Origin: Gelidibacter salicanalis
GTDB taxonomy: Bacteria; Bacteroidota; Bacteroidia; Flavobacteriales; Flavobacteriaceae
Direction of reading: 5' to 3'
DNA length: 64,000 nucleotides
Assembly (NCBI RefSeq): GCF_016469035.1
Contig: NZ_JAEHJZ010000010.1
Location: 62,001-126,000, forward strand
Shown: positions 53,768 through 63,201 of the stretch, one piece after another
How the letters are laid out: each line of letters opens with the position of its first letter
How positions within the stretch are numbered: the first letter of the stretch is position 1
The notes under the pieces: generated by a model
The model's input: only the letters and a program-made list of their open reading frames with translations
The model's database searches: none
What the model was told of the DNA's origin: nothing
Made by a program: the position numbers and the translations under genes

Positions 53768-55315
53768 TCAATCCAATCCGCCTTTACGTTCTGGAGAACG
53801 TTGTGTTGGCCATTCTAGTTGCTTTCCTGTACGTTCACTTACCGGTAATATGATTTTTTCAGTTGAAACTTTGGTATCGTCTTCACTAGCCATATACGCT
53901 AAAATAGCTGTTAAGATGGCGTTGCTTCTCACATCGTCAAATACAATTTTATCATACGTATCTCTGTTGGTGTGCCAGGTGTAATTCCAATAAGACCAGT
54001 TTAAGGAACTCAAGTTAAATGCAGGTGCGCCAGCCGCTACAAAAGAGGCGTTATCTGAACCCCCGCCACTTGGAGAGCCAGGGAAATGCGTTTCAATATG
54101 CTTTGTGATTTCTTTAGGCGCTGCACTTAACCAACGGGTCAAATACTCATAAGAATGTAAAAATCCTGCACCATTCATATTTACCACACGTCCTGTACCA
54201 TTGTCTTGATTGAATACCGCTTGGATATTTTCTATCATCTCAGGATGATCTTCAACAAAAGCACGAGAACCATTTAAACCTTGTTCTTCACTTCCCCAGT
54301 GCCCCACTAAGATGGTACGTTTTGGGTTAGGGTAAAATTTCTTCAATAAACGCATGGCTTCCATCATCACAAGAGTACCAGTGCCGTTATCTGTTGCACC
54401 TGTAGCCCCATCCCAAGAGTCAAAATGTGCTGAAAGAATCACATATTCGTCTGGTTTTTCACTTCCTTTTATTTGTGCCACTGTATTAAATGTGGGTGCT
54501 ACGCCCAAATCTTTAGACTCCGCTACCACTTTAATTTTCGGTTTATCACCATATTCTGCCAAACGGTACAGCATGCCATAATCTTCCAGCTCCAGATCAA
54601 TGGTTGGGATTTTCTTGGTTCTTGAAGCAAATATTTTATTCGCTCCAAATCCTTTTGACCAATACGAAGATACAATACCTACAGCGCCTACATTTTCTAA
54701 AGCTTCAATGATAGAACGAGAATTGTATCCTGTTCTTCGCATATTATCCTGAAAATTTTTAGACAACGAATCGCGATCTTTTTTCATTTTTTCAAAAGAT
54801 TCTGGCGTTGCAAATTCTTCCCAGTTATAATCTGGTCTTCCTGTAATTTGGTACTCCGAAATCATTACGAACTTACCCTTGGCATTTTTCAACCAATTTT
54901 TAAATTCCATTGAATCTTTTACGGTGGGAAGGGTAATCACCTCAGCAGTTATGCCTTTTGGACCTGTACTTGGGCTCCATGCCAATTGCATACCGTCCAA
55001 ACTTTGAATACGAGGTGATACCATATCGATATGGCTGATACCACGTTGCCAAGCTTTCCATTCGCCATACTGTTGGTTTTCTGCTGGGATTCCCCATTTT
55101 TCATACGTTGCCACAGCCCAATCGTGAGCTTGTTTCATTTCAGGTGTGCCCACCAAACGCGGACCAATAACGTCCAGTAATTCATGCCCTAAATTTTCCA
55201 ACTGGGAATTTTCAGTGGCTTCTTTAATCATGTTTTCAATAACTGCATTTTTCTCTTGAGCGGTTACAGTTAGCATAGCGCACAAAAGGAATAGGCCTAA
55301 AAATAGTCTTTTCAT
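53768..55315 (-). CDS. M28-family metallopeptidase, secreted
   Basis: Start set at 55315 (MKRLFLGLF), giving a clean signal peptide (to about residue 19); the longer reading to 55405 adds a poor N-terminus. The 515-residue protein carries metal-binding motifs LSAHFDSWDGATGATDNGTG, WGSEEQGLNGS and VFNQDNGTG, with a final His in TWHTNRDTYD. It is an aminopeptidase or carboxypeptidase of clan MH, exported. The exact substrate is unknown. Confidence 0.9.
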   Translation of the reverse strand: MKRLFLGLFLLCAMLTVTAQEKNAVIENMIKEATENSQLENLGHELLDVIGPRLVGTPEMKQAHDWAVATYEKWGIPAENQQYGEWKAWQRGISHIDMVSPRIQSLDGMQLAWSPSTGPKGITAEVITLPTVKDSMEFKNWLKNAKGKFVMISEYQITGRPDYNWEEFATPESFEKMKKDRDSLSKNFQDNMRRTGYNSRSIIEALENVGAVGIVSSYWSKGFGANKIFASRTKKIPTIDLELEDYGMLYRLAEYGDKPKIKVVAESKDLGVAPTFNTVAQIKGSEKPDEYVILSAHFDSWDGATGATDNGTGTLVMMEAMRLLKKFYPNPKRTILVGHWGSEEQGLNGSRAFVEDHPEMIENIQAVFNQDNGTGRVVNMNGAGFLHSYEYLTRWLSAAPKEITKHIETHFPGSPSGGGSDNASFVAAGAPAFNLSSLNWSYWNYTWHTNRDTYDKIVFDDVRSNAILTAILAYMASEDDTKVSTEKIILPVSERTGKQLEWPTQRSPERKGGLD

Positions 55316-55634
55316 TTCTAGAAGTTTTATATAGTAAATTAAGCGACTGAAAATACAACTATTATTTAAGATAGTGTCCCAAACCACTTGATAAAAGAAT
55401 TTCAAATACTGATATTTTTCGCAGAAGTATTTAAGATTTCCATTGTTTTGAGAATCTTATATAACCTTCGCTCTCGTGCCTATTCAAGACGAGGATTTCA
55501 ATTGAAATTTTCATTGGGAATCTATAATGTTGTTTTAACACCAGTTGATTATAAGCAGACCCTACTATTCCAAAAATAGAAATCGGCAATCTCATATGAA
55601 ATTGCCGATTTGAATTGGTGAATTTTTATTTTGC
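55316..55634. other. Gene-free stretch between peptidase and barrel genes
   Basis: About 320 nt with no coding region I can support. It holds the strong terminator at 55580-55611 near the barrel gene end and otherwise AT-rich sequence with no repeat or RNA I recognise. Confidence 0.7.
55580..55611 (-). terminator. Terminator after the outer-membrane barrel gene
   Basis: AAATCGGCAAT (55580-55590) pairs perfectly with ATTGCCGATTT (55601-55611); on the minus strand it is followed by CTATTTTTGG. Confidence 0.8.
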
Positions 55635-58391
55635 TTACAATGTATAAATAACTCTAAAAGTTACAAAACGCGGCAAGACAAAGGTTTCTGAACTGTAAAC
55701 TGAAATATTATTAGATCCATTGTTGATATTGGAATCAATATTCAATAAGTTGGACGCTCTTAGCTCATATTCCCATTTAGCATCCTTATCTTTTCTATAG
55801 GCTAAACTTGCGTTCCAGGTTTGGTAAGAATCTGACGGACCAATATCACTAGTTTGCTTTGTATAAGAATAATCCGTTCTAAGGGTGAAGGCATTCCAAA
55901 TATAGGCGTCAAATTCTACAGACGGTGCACTAGTAATAAACTGCGTATCATTAGTGCCTTGATTATTGTTTGTTACTCGGTATTGATATTTTAGAGAAAT
56001 ATTAGGAGCGGTCTTAAAATTAGTTCTTAATTCTGGGGTATAGCTTTGAGAAAAACTTTCATTAACCGATCTTCTGTCCTGTATAAATTGATTGCTTTTA
56101 CTATAATTATAATTAACACCAAATCCCGCTCTCAACTTGCCAAAGGTGCGTTGTACACGGCCAAATGCTGATACACTTTCATCCGCAAAATTTGAATTGA
56201 AATAGGTACTGGTTCTAATCACATTGTCAAACTGAGTGATGGATCTAATTTGATCTATATTTTTATTATAGTTTAAAACAGCAAAAATGTTGGTATAATT
56301 AAACAAATTGAAACTAAAGTAGCGTAAACTTAAATTGTGCGATAAGGCATTTTGTAAATCTGGTGTACCGTATTGAATGCTATTATAATTATTCAAAATT
56401 AAACCTTCAGCTAACTTTGTAACATCTGTAAATGAGTTTTGCATGCTATAACGAAAGGTTAAACTTTCGCTCTTCTTAAATTGAATCAGCGTTTCGAAAT
56501 CTGGTAAGATCTTGAAAAAATTATCTTCATACCTTTCTCCAAATTGCGTATTATTATTTCCATAAGCATGAAGAGAGAACCCAGGAGTAAAGGTGAATAT
56601 TCCAGATTTCAATCTGTAATGCACCCCTAAATAGACATCGCTAAAACTGTACTCGGTATCGTTTTCATTGCGCAACACGTTACCGTCACTATCGGTTATG
56701 TTTGCTTCAGGATCAAAGTAGGAACCATCATCTAAAAATTGGAAAATATTGGAATCAAATTGTTGATTGCTCAAAATCGTACCTAAGGTGAAATTGATAT
56801 TACTCTTTGCATTCAAAATATAATAATAGTCTAGCTTGGCATCCAGTTGATTGGATTTAATACGTCGTTCCTGATTTAAGTTATAAGCCAATTGATCTCT
56901 GTTAAACCCTAAACCAGCTGCCGTATTATCAAAAGCATCACGTTCATTTGGTACTCCATCATTATTGGTAGGATCATTCACCAAAAGGGCATTGTAAAAC
57001 GGATCTTCGTCCTTAAATAAATGTTGGGCTTCAAAAGCAAAAATGTGCTTTTCATTTAAAGTGTAATAGTAATTGATATTTTGATTGATACTAAAGGGTT
57101 TCGCTTCATCTAATTGATTGGTATTTCCAACTACCGATGAAACTATTCCGTTGGCTTCAGAATCGTTGGAAATTCGACCTAATACATCATAATCCAACTG
57201 ATTATTTACATTAGGTTTATAACGTAGACTCAATTTCCCCAACCCTTGACTTGTTGCTTCCCTCCCAATCTCTACCTTTTCTTCATCCGGAATCCCCAAA
57301 TCTGAATCCGTATAACGCACAAAACTCTCTTGGCGCGTTTTTAGTCTGTTGCTGTTATATATTGCAAATCCGCTAATATCCAGATCTTTGTTTGGTGCGT
57401 AACTAAAATTAAAGGCACTTAATTTTGATTCTATGGTTTGGGCATTCCCAAGATTGGTTAAACTCCCCAAACCATTATCGCCTAAATTAATGCGTGTGCC
57501 ACTATTGCTGCTTGGGCGTCTAAAACCACCTCCAAAATTTCTAATGTCACGTCCTGTAAGTGCAACCTCGCCAGTATTATTGATGTCACCAATAACGTTG
57601 ATACTGTATTTGGGGCTGTAATAAAACAATTTGGGCTGTACCAAATACAACTCGTCATTTGGCGAAGGCGCAACACCTCCCCCAACGGTTACATTACCAA
57701 ACCAAAAGTTCTCCTTGCCTTCTTTTAATTTAATATTAATGGCCACATTATCCTGGTTATTTTGCACCCCGCTCAACTGACCAACTTCAGCATAATTGCG
57801 CAGTACTTGTATTTTGTCTACAGCGTTTGATGGAATATTTTTAGTGGCTAATTTTGAATCGCCATCGAAAAAGTCCTTTCCGTTGACCATTAATTTATTG
57901 ACCACTTTACCCTCTACTTCAATTTTCCCATCGGCATTAATTTCTACGCCAGGCAAATTCTTTAAAACATCTTCAAGTTTTCGTTCTGTGCCTTTATTAA
58001 ACGAATCGGCATTATACGTCAGTGTATCCCCCTTAATGGTTACTGGCATATCATAGGTCAGATGAATCGCATCTAGCGTGTTGTCATCTTTTAAAGTGAA
58101 ATTCTTGGTGAGATCCGCCTCTTTTATCGCTAAAACCTCTTCAAAAGTCTTCATCCCTATGTAACTCACTTGAATGGTATAGGTGTTATTTTTGGTCAGA
58201 GCGAGTTTGTACTGGCCCTGCGCATTAGAAATACCGTAGGACTCCAAACCCTTGGTTTCTTGATTTATGGCGATAACATTAGCAAGCTCTAATGGGTTGC
58301 CAATACTATCTTTTACAACGCCTTCTACTTTTATTTGAGCAACAGCCGTGCCTACTACTAAAAGTAGCGCCAGTGTAATGAAATGTTTCAT
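55635..58391 (-). CDS. TonB-receptor-like outer-membrane beta-barrel protein
   Basis: A 918-residue exported protein (signal peptide 1-18, cleavage near AVAQ). A carboxypeptidase-regulatory-like beta-sandwich (about 20-110; GVVKDSIGNPLELANV) is followed by a plug-like region (about 115-235; GVEINADGKIEVEGKVVNKLMVNGKDF in part) and a long beta-barrel ending in FVTFRVIYTL. It lacks the SusC length and no SusD partner is nearby. It lies downstream of two GLPGLI genes. Transport substrate unknown. Confidence 0.85.
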   Translation of the reverse strand: MKHFITLALLLVVGTAVAQIKVEGVVKDSIGNPLELANVIAINQETKGLESYGISNAQGQYKLALTKNNTYTIQVSYIGMKTFEEVLAIKEADLTKNFTLKDDNTLDAIHLTYDMPVTIKGDTLTYNADSFNKGTERKLEDVLKNLPGVEINADGKIEVEGKVVNKLMVNGKDFFDGDSKLATKNIPSNAVDKIQVLRNYAEVGQLSGVQNNQDNVAINIKLKEGKENFWFGNVTVGGGVAPSPNDELYLVQPKLFYYSPKYSINVIGDINNTGEVALTGRDIRNFGGGFRRPSSNSGTRINLGDNGLGSLTNLGNAQTIESKLSAFNFSYAPNKDLDISGFAIYNSNRLKTRQESFVRYTDSDLGIPDEEKVEIGREATSQGLGKLSLRYKPNVNNQLDYDVLGRISNDSEANGIVSSVVGNTNQLDEAKPFSINQNINYYYTLNEKHIFAFEAQHLFKDEDPFYNALLVNDPTNNDGVPNERDAFDNTAAGLGFNRDQLAYNLNQERRIKSNQLDAKLDYYYILNAKSNINFTLGTILSNQQFDSNIFQFLDDGSYFDPEANITDSDGNVLRNENDTEYSFSDVYLGVHYRLKSGIFTFTPGFSLHAYGNNNTQFGERYEDNFFKILPDFETLIQFKKSESLTFRYSMQNSFTDVTKLAEGLILNNYNSIQYGTPDLQNALSHNLSLRYFSFNLFNYTNIFAVLNYNKNIDQIRSITQFDNVIRTSTYFNSNFADESVSAFGRVQRTFGKLRAGFGVNYNYSKSNQFIQDRRSVNESFSQSYTPELRTNFKTAPNISLKYQYRVTNNNQGTNDTQFITSAPSVEFDAYIWNAFTLRTDYSYTKQTSDIGPSDSYQTWNASLAYRKDKDAKWEYELRASNLLNIDSNINNGSNNISVYSSETFVLPRFVTFRVIYTL

Positions 58392-58433
58392 TCTAAAAAT
58401 TTTGATGTGGTTAGTTAAGTTAGATCAGGGAAG

Positions 58434-59291
58434 TTAGTTACGGCCACGACCTCTACCGCCGTTCATTTCCCGCATTTCTTCTGTTTTTTCTTTTACGATA
58501 GCTTCGTATTCCGTTTTGGTAACTTCCTTGCCTTTTGATGGCGCCTTAATCTCCAGTTTATCTGTTGGATTGATTTCAATTTTCGTACACAAAATTGTAG
58601 TACGACCTGCGTTGACTTCTAATATCAGACCCGGAAGACCCCAATATTCACCAGGACCTTGGTTGACCGGAATTTGTGGCGTATACCAAGCGGTAACTAT
58701 TATTTCCTTTGGCACTTCAAGGGCATCGGCCGAATTCGTTTTAGTAGAATCTTTCCTGCTTTCATCAGTTCTATTACGACGACTCATATTAGTGACATCC
58801 AAATCATTCCCCTTTTTAACGGCCGTTGCCTTAAAACTTAAATACTGACCAATTTGTTTGGACTCATTTTCCATTTTCCATTCCAGTTGCGGGATCGAAT
58901 CCTTAATTAGAAACTGCTTCCCAAAAAACTCTTGGTCTTGAATGAGTTGTTGATCTTTTACATTTTTATATTGAGGACCCGCGGTAAAACTACCCATTAT
59001 ACCGCCCATTCGGCCACCGCCACCACCGCCTGGAGCTGCTAATTTTTCTTCTTCTTTATAAATGGACTCTGTCCTATTGAAACTTAAGACGTAAGTTTTC
59101 TCTAGCATATTCTTCATGCGTTCCGCAAACATTTTCTTCTGTTGCTCGCTCATTTGGTCACCACCAAAGTTGCTCATGTCCATGCTGGTTTTGGACATAT
59201 AAATTGCCCTTCCCTGAAATTCTTGCGCCATTAAGCTCCCAGAACCTAAAAGCATTAGAAATGAAAAAAATGTAATTGTGACTAATTTCAT
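58434..59291 (-). CDS. GLPGLI-family protein
   Basis: A 285-residue exported protein (signal about 1-22, SLMAQ). It contains the name-giving motif GLPGLILEV, preceded by AWYTPQIPVNQGP. The C-terminus is Arg/Gly-rich (GGRGRGRN). GLPGLI proteins are of unknown function and often sit next to TonB-type receptors, as here. About 42 nt from the barrel gene. A glycine stretch lies at about 88-97. Confidence 0.85.
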   Translation of the reverse strand: MKLVTITFFSFLMLLGSGSLMAQEFQGRAIYMSKTSMDMSNFGGDQMSEQQKKMFAERMKNMLEKTYVLSFNRTESIYKEEEKLAAPGGGGGGRMGGIMGSFTAGPQYKNVKDQQLIQDQEFFGKQFLIKDSIPQLEWKMENESKQIGQYLSFKATAVKKGNDLDVTNMSRRNRTDESRKDSTKTNSADALEVPKEIIVTAWYTPQIPVNQGPGEYWGLPGLILEVNAGRTTILCTKIEINPTDKLEIKAPSKGKEVTKTEYEAIVKEKTEEMREMNGGRGRGRN

Positions 59292-59398
59292 ATTTTAAAG
59301 TTTAATAACGGGATGTGCTGTTCAGATGACATACCGTTGCCGTTTGACTCTCTAAAGATTGAATAGTTAAACGGCTAAACGTTAAATTTATCTTAAAA

Positions 59399-60229
59399 CT
59401 ATCCGCCTGAACTAAATATCACCGTATTCCCGTTTTTACTTCTAGAATTCATTTGATCCATCATTTCGTTGTTTTTCTTTTCTAGAATCTCGTTAAATTC
59501 CTGTTGTGTGACTTCCTTTCCCTTCTTAGGTTCAACAATGGCGATTTCTTCTGCAGGATTGATTACAATTTTAGTGCAAACCAGAGTTAAATCACCATCA
59601 TTTATTTCCAAGATTAACCCTGGAAGTCCGAAAAACCGTGCAGGCCCATTACTTATAGGCACTTGTGGCGTGTACCATGCTGTAGTTATAACTTCTTTCG
59701 TTATTGTTTCCATACCGTTATCTTCAGTAAGCGTTTGTGTTTTTACCTCTGCCTTAAACTGTGCCTTGAAACAGGTGTACTGCCCAATGTTTTTGGTTTC
59801 GTTGAGTAGTTCCCAAGTTTTTCCTGCTAAAGAATCCTTAACTAAAAATTGCTTTCCGTAAATTTCTGTTTGATTGGTAAACCTTTGTTCTTTAATGTTT
59901 TTGTAAATGATGTCCGAACCGTCTGAAATTGTAATTTTAATACCGCTGCTTGAAGGCATTGGCGCTTCCAATTTTTCGTTTTTCTTATATAGCGATTCAT
60001 TTTTATTGAAGGTCAATGTGTATTCCTGTTGGAATTGTCTTTTTAATTGTTCTTGAATTTGTTTTTGAACTTCTTTGTTTTCATTGCCTTCCTTGACTTT
60101 AAAGTCAACTTTACGATGAGATTTGTAGGTGGCGACGCCTTGAAAATCTTGAGCATTCATTAGCAAAACCATAAACAAGGCTGCCACTACTAATACTTTT
60201 TGTGTTACTTTTTGTGTGCATTTCATCAT
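59399..60229 (-). CDS. GLPGLI-family protein, second copy
   Basis: A 276-residue exported protein with a signal (about 1-26, LLMNAQ) and the same architecture: KSLYKKNEKLEAP-like early part, AWYTPQVPISNGPARFF, GLPGLILEINDG. Paralogue of the next gene. It heads the minus transcript that diverges from the two-component system. Confidence 0.85.
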   Translation of the reverse strand: MMKCTQKVTQKVLVVAALFMVLLMNAQDFQGVATYKSHRKVDFKVKEGNENKEVQKQIQEQLKRQFQQEYTLTFNKNESLYKKNEKLEAPMPSSSGIKITISDGSDIIYKNIKEQRFTNQTEIYGKQFLVKDSLAGKTWELLNETKNIGQYTCFKAQFKAEVKTQTLTEDNGMETITKEVITTAWYTPQVPISNGPARFFGLPGLILEINDGDLTLVCTKIVINPAEEIAIVEPKKGKEVTQQEFNEILEKKNNEMMDQMNSRSKNGNTVIFSSGG

Positions 60230-60292
60230 TCTATACGTTTTGATTAATTATATTACAGATTACAAAGATTGATCATATCTCAATCAAATTGC

Positions 60293-60317
60293 GTTAATGA
60301 GTGTTAACGAGTGTTAA
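60293..60317. promoter_or_regulatory. Three GTTAA direct repeats, candidate response-regulator site
   Basis: GTTAA begins at 60293, 60303 and 60313, a period of exactly 10 bp; the first two units read GTTAAYGAGT. They lie between the divergent GLPGLI and histidine-kinase genes, about 42-66 nt upstream of the kinase start. The spacing fits tandem binding of an OmpR-type regulator. Confidence 0.6.
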
Positions 60318-60346
60318 CCGATATACACTGATCACACCCAACTCAT

Positions 60347-60354
60347 TACCTTTG
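60347..60354 (+). promoter_or_regulatory. Candidate -7 element with near-leaderless start
   Basis: TACCTTTG matches TAnnTTTG perfectly and ends 4 nt before the kinase ATG at 60359. Transcription would start at or next to the ATG. No -33 TTG is seen, consistent with activator dependence. Confidence 0.55.
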
Positions 60355-60358
60355 ATCT

Positions 60359-61921
60359 ATGACGACAAAGAATTATTTATGGATTTTATATGCCATTACG
60401 GCCACCATCGTCATTACAATTGGTGTGCAAGTTTATTGGAACTATACTAATTACGAACTGAATAAGCAACGCGTAACCAATGAAATTCAGCTAAGCATTG
60501 ATAATGCTTTGGAGGAATATTATGCCGAAATTGCCAAATCCAGCTTTTTTACCATCATAAAGCCTGACACATCCTCAAAAGCTGATACCACTGTTAAAAA
60601 TTCCAACCTATCAAATTTATTAAAGAAAGGAACCCAATTCGAATCCATGAAAATTTCTTCCCTTAAATTTGAATCTCAGACTAATATTGATTCAATGATT
60701 TTGAGTGTGAAAGAAGAAATGAACAAAACACTACTATCGGCAGGTAAGACACTTTTAGACAGTGTTTCTGGTTTTACGCAGTTATCCGACAATACTATTG
60801 GATATCATGTTGAAAAAGGGAAGCAGGGCGAAGTCGTTCAGATATTAAAAGGTAAAAAAGTATATGACAGCATTACTAAGCTCAAAAGATTAAATACCAT
60901 TATGATTTCAATGGATCGTAATACTTTGGAGTATGCCCAGGTGGATTCTTTATTGAAAATCCAGTTTGAACAGAAGAATATTTCTCCTAATTATAATATT
61001 AAACATTTTAAAAGTGATTCACTTGTTTATAGTTTAAATTCAGACTTAAATAGTGAAGAACTAATGTCGGTCAGTTCGAAATCGACCTACCTAAAACCAA
61101 AGGAGCTTGTCGTTTTAGAATTCGAAAATCCGCTGAAAGATGCTTTAAAGTTAAGTTTTACTGGCATTTTGATTTCATTCTTTCTTGCCGCGGCCATCAT
61201 ATCCTGTTTGTTTTATTTACTCAACATCATCAGAAACCAAAAACAAGTGGCAGAAGTTAAAAATGATCTCATCAGCAATATCACCCACGAGTTTAAAACG
61301 CCTATTTCAACAATTGGCGTGGCGCTTGAAGGCTTAAAGAACTTTAATGCACTAGATGATAAGGTTAAAACACTAAACTATTTGAGTATTTCCAACGATC
61401 AATTGGAGAAGCTCAATGTGATGGTCGAAAAATTATTGGAAACGGCAACCTTGGATAGTGACAACCTAGAATTGCATAAAGAACACATAAATATGGTTGA
61501 GATTATTCAACAATTAGTTGAAAAACACGATTTACGAAACGAAGGAAAAAAGATTAATTTTCATAATGCTAATGATACCATTTCTGCCAACGTCGATACT
61601 TTTCATATTGAAAACGCCATCAATAATATTATCGACAATGCGATTAAGTATGGTGGAGAGAAAATTACAATTGAGCTTAAGCAAAATTCATTTGCAACCG
61701 CAATTTCTATAGCTGACAATGGTAACAGCTTAAAAAACATCAACAAAGATAAGATATTTGAAAAATTCTATCGTGTACCCAAAGGAAACACACATGATGT
61801 TAAAGGTTTCGGAATAGGATTATATTACTCCAAAAAAATTATTGAAAATCACGGCGGCACCATCCAGTTGAATTTAGATAATCAACTGACCACTTTTAAA
61901 ATCAGCCTCCCAAATGAATAA
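60359..61921 (+). CDS. Sensor histidine kinase
   Basis: A 520-residue membrane kinase with two transmembrane segments (about 7-27 and 266-288) around a roughly 240-residue sensor region without a recognised domain. The H-box is SNITHEFKTP with His310; the N-box NAINNIIDNAIKYGG and the G-box GFGIGLYYSKKI follow. No HAMP domain is evident. It overlaps the response regulator by 8 nt. The signal sensed is unknown; the divergent GLPGLI/TonB genes are candidate targets. Confidence 0.92.
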   Translation: MTTKNYLWILYAITATIVITIGVQVYWNYTNYELNKQRVTNEIQLSIDNALEEYYAEIAKSSFFTIIKPDTSSKADTTVKNSNLSNLLKKGTQFESMKISSLKFESQTNIDSMILSVKEEMNKTLLSAGKTLLDSVSGFTQLSDNTIGYHVEKGKQGEVVQILKGKKVYDSITKLKRLNTIMISMDRNTLEYAQVDSLLKIQFEQKNISPNYNIKHFKSDSLVYSLNSDLNSEELMSVSSKSTYLKPKELVVLEFENPLKDALKLSFTGILISFFLAAAIISCLFYLLNIIRNQKQVAEVKNDLISNITHEFKTPISTIGVALEGLKNFNALDDKVKTLNYLSISNDQLEKLNVMVEKLLETATLDSDNLELHKEHINMVEIIQQLVEKHDLRNEGKKINFHNANDTISANVDTFHIENAINNIIDNAIKYGGEKITIELKQNSFATAISIADNGNSLKNINKDKIFEKFYRVPKGNTHDVKGFGIGLYYSKKIIENHGGTIQLNLDNQLTTFKISLPNE

Positions 61922-62597
61922 ACCAATCACTATACTTTTAGCCGAAGACGAACCTGCTTTAGGGCATATCATAAAAGAGAGTTTAGAAACACGAAACTTT
62001 AAGGTTCTGCTTTGCGACAATGGCGAAAAAGCAAAACACGTTTATCAAGAGCAAAAACCCGAACTTTTAGTGCTGGATGTGATGATGCCAAAAAAAGATG
62101 GTTTTACCTTAGCCAAGGAAATTAGAACCTTGGACCGCACCATTCCCATCATCTTTTTGACTGCAAAATCACAAACCAAAGACGTCGTTGAAGGTTTTAC
62201 CATTGGTGGCAATGATTATTTAAAAAAACCTTTTAGTATGGAGGAGTTGATCGTTAGAATAAATAATCTGTTAGAGAGAACCAATCTTCAAAAGACAACA
62301 GAAATATTAACGCTAGGCGATTACACCTTTAATTTCCCAAAACAAACGCTTAAATTGAGAAATGATGGGATTACGCAACTTACACATCGGGAAGCACAGT
62401 TATTGTTTCATCTTATAAAAAATAAAAATCAGGTTTTAGACCGCAAGCTTATTCTTAATAAGCTTTGGGGAGATGATGATTTTTTCAACGGCAGAAGTAT
62501 GGATGTTTTTATATCTAAGCTCCGTAAGAAGTTGAGCGCCGATGAAAAAATTCAAATTTTAAATGTTAGGGGGTTTGGTTATAAGTTAATCTGCTAA
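61914..62597 (+). CDS. OmpR-family response regulator
   Basis: A 227-residue regulator with a receiver (1-115; acidic pair E11-D12, phospho-acceptor D55 in LLVLDVMMPK, KKPF) and a winged-helix DNA-binding domain (about 130-227; LTHREAQLLFHLI, FINKLWGDDDFF-like, DVFISKLRKKL). All receiver residues are intact. Coupled to the kinase by overlap. It is a candidate to bind the GTTAA repeats upstream. Confidence 0.94.
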   Translation: MNKPITILLAEDEPALGHIIKESLETRNFKVLLCDNGEKAKHVYQEQKPELLVLDVMMPKKDGFTLAKEIRTLDRTIPIIFLTAKSQTKDVVEGFTIGGNDYLKKPFSMEELIVRINNLLERTNLQKTTEILTLGDYTFNFPKQTLKLRNDGITQLTHREAQLLFHLIKNKNQVLDRKLILNKLWGDDDFFNGRSMDVFISKLRKKLSADEKIQILNVRGFGYKLIC

Positions 62598-62651
62598 TTA
62601 TGGTTTGATTTTTGTAAATTGTAACGAGTTGATAACAAATACATAATTAAA

Positions 62652-62849
62652 ATGGAACAGTTGGCAAAAAAGAAAGAACTTATTGAGTGGTTGATGGGTT
62701 TAGAAAATGACGTGATTTTAGATAAAATAGACGAATTAAAGAAACAGAACACGTATGATTTTGGAAATAATTTCCAGACTGGTCTCAAATTAGAAGAGTT
62801 CAGAAGTGAAATCAAGAAGCGAATACAGAATTACAGCTCAAATAAATGA
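62652..62849 (+). CDS. Small antitoxin-like protein
   Basis: A 65-residue protein rich in Lys/Glu and helical, with no recognised DNA-binding motif. Its stop overlaps the start of the next gene (ATGA). The pair size and coupling are typical of type II antitoxin genes in Bacteroidota; the role is inferred from the toxin-like neighbour. Confidence 0.6.
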   Translation: MEQLAKKKELIEWLMGLENDVILDKIDELKKQNTYDFGNNFQTGLKLEEFRSEIKKRIQNYSSNK

Positions 62850-63169
62850 TTATTTTTCAAGACAATGTCATTAAAGAATTTGATGATTTGATTTTCGACC
62901 TCTATTCCAAAGACTATTTTTCTCCGAAACAATCAGCCGAAGTCTATGTCGATAGAATTATTGATTTCATTAAAGAAAGCATTGAAACTTTTCCTTCACA
63001 AAAAACACCTCAAAAATTACATCATTTTGGTTCAAAGTATATGTTCTATAAATCTAATAGTAGAACCACTTGGTTTATTTTTTACGAAAGCGAATACCAG
63101 AAATATTTAATAACGAAAATCATAAACAATCATATTCGAGACTCAAATTATCTCCATGGAGATAAATAA
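62846..63169 (+). CDS. RelE/ParE-type toxin-like protein
   Basis: A 107-residue protein with the ParE/RelE pattern: an N-terminal helical part (FDDLIFDLYSKDYFSPKQSAEVYVDRII) followed by strands YMFYKSNSRTTWFIFYE. It is coupled to the preceding gene by a 4-nt overlap. The active site cannot be named. RelE cleaves ribosome-bound mRNA and ParE poisons gyrase; which applies here is not clear. Confidence 0.65.
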   Translation: MIIFQDNVIKEFDDLIFDLYSKDYFSPKQSAEVYVDRIIDFIKESIETFPSQKTPQKLHHFGSKYMFYKSNSRTTWFIFYESEYQKYLITKIINNHIRDSNYLHGDK

Positions 63170-63201
63170 TTAAGGATATCGAGTCTCATTATCGGCACAC
63201 T

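Noticed and set aside
55635-58391. SusC-type polysaccharide receptor
   Set aside because: The barrel protein lacks a SusD neighbour and glycoside-related genes, and has the shorter domain layout.
59469-59861. 130-codon open frame opposite the GLPGLI gene
   Set aside because: Shadow of a real gene; the minus-strand product has a signal peptide and the GLPGLI motif.
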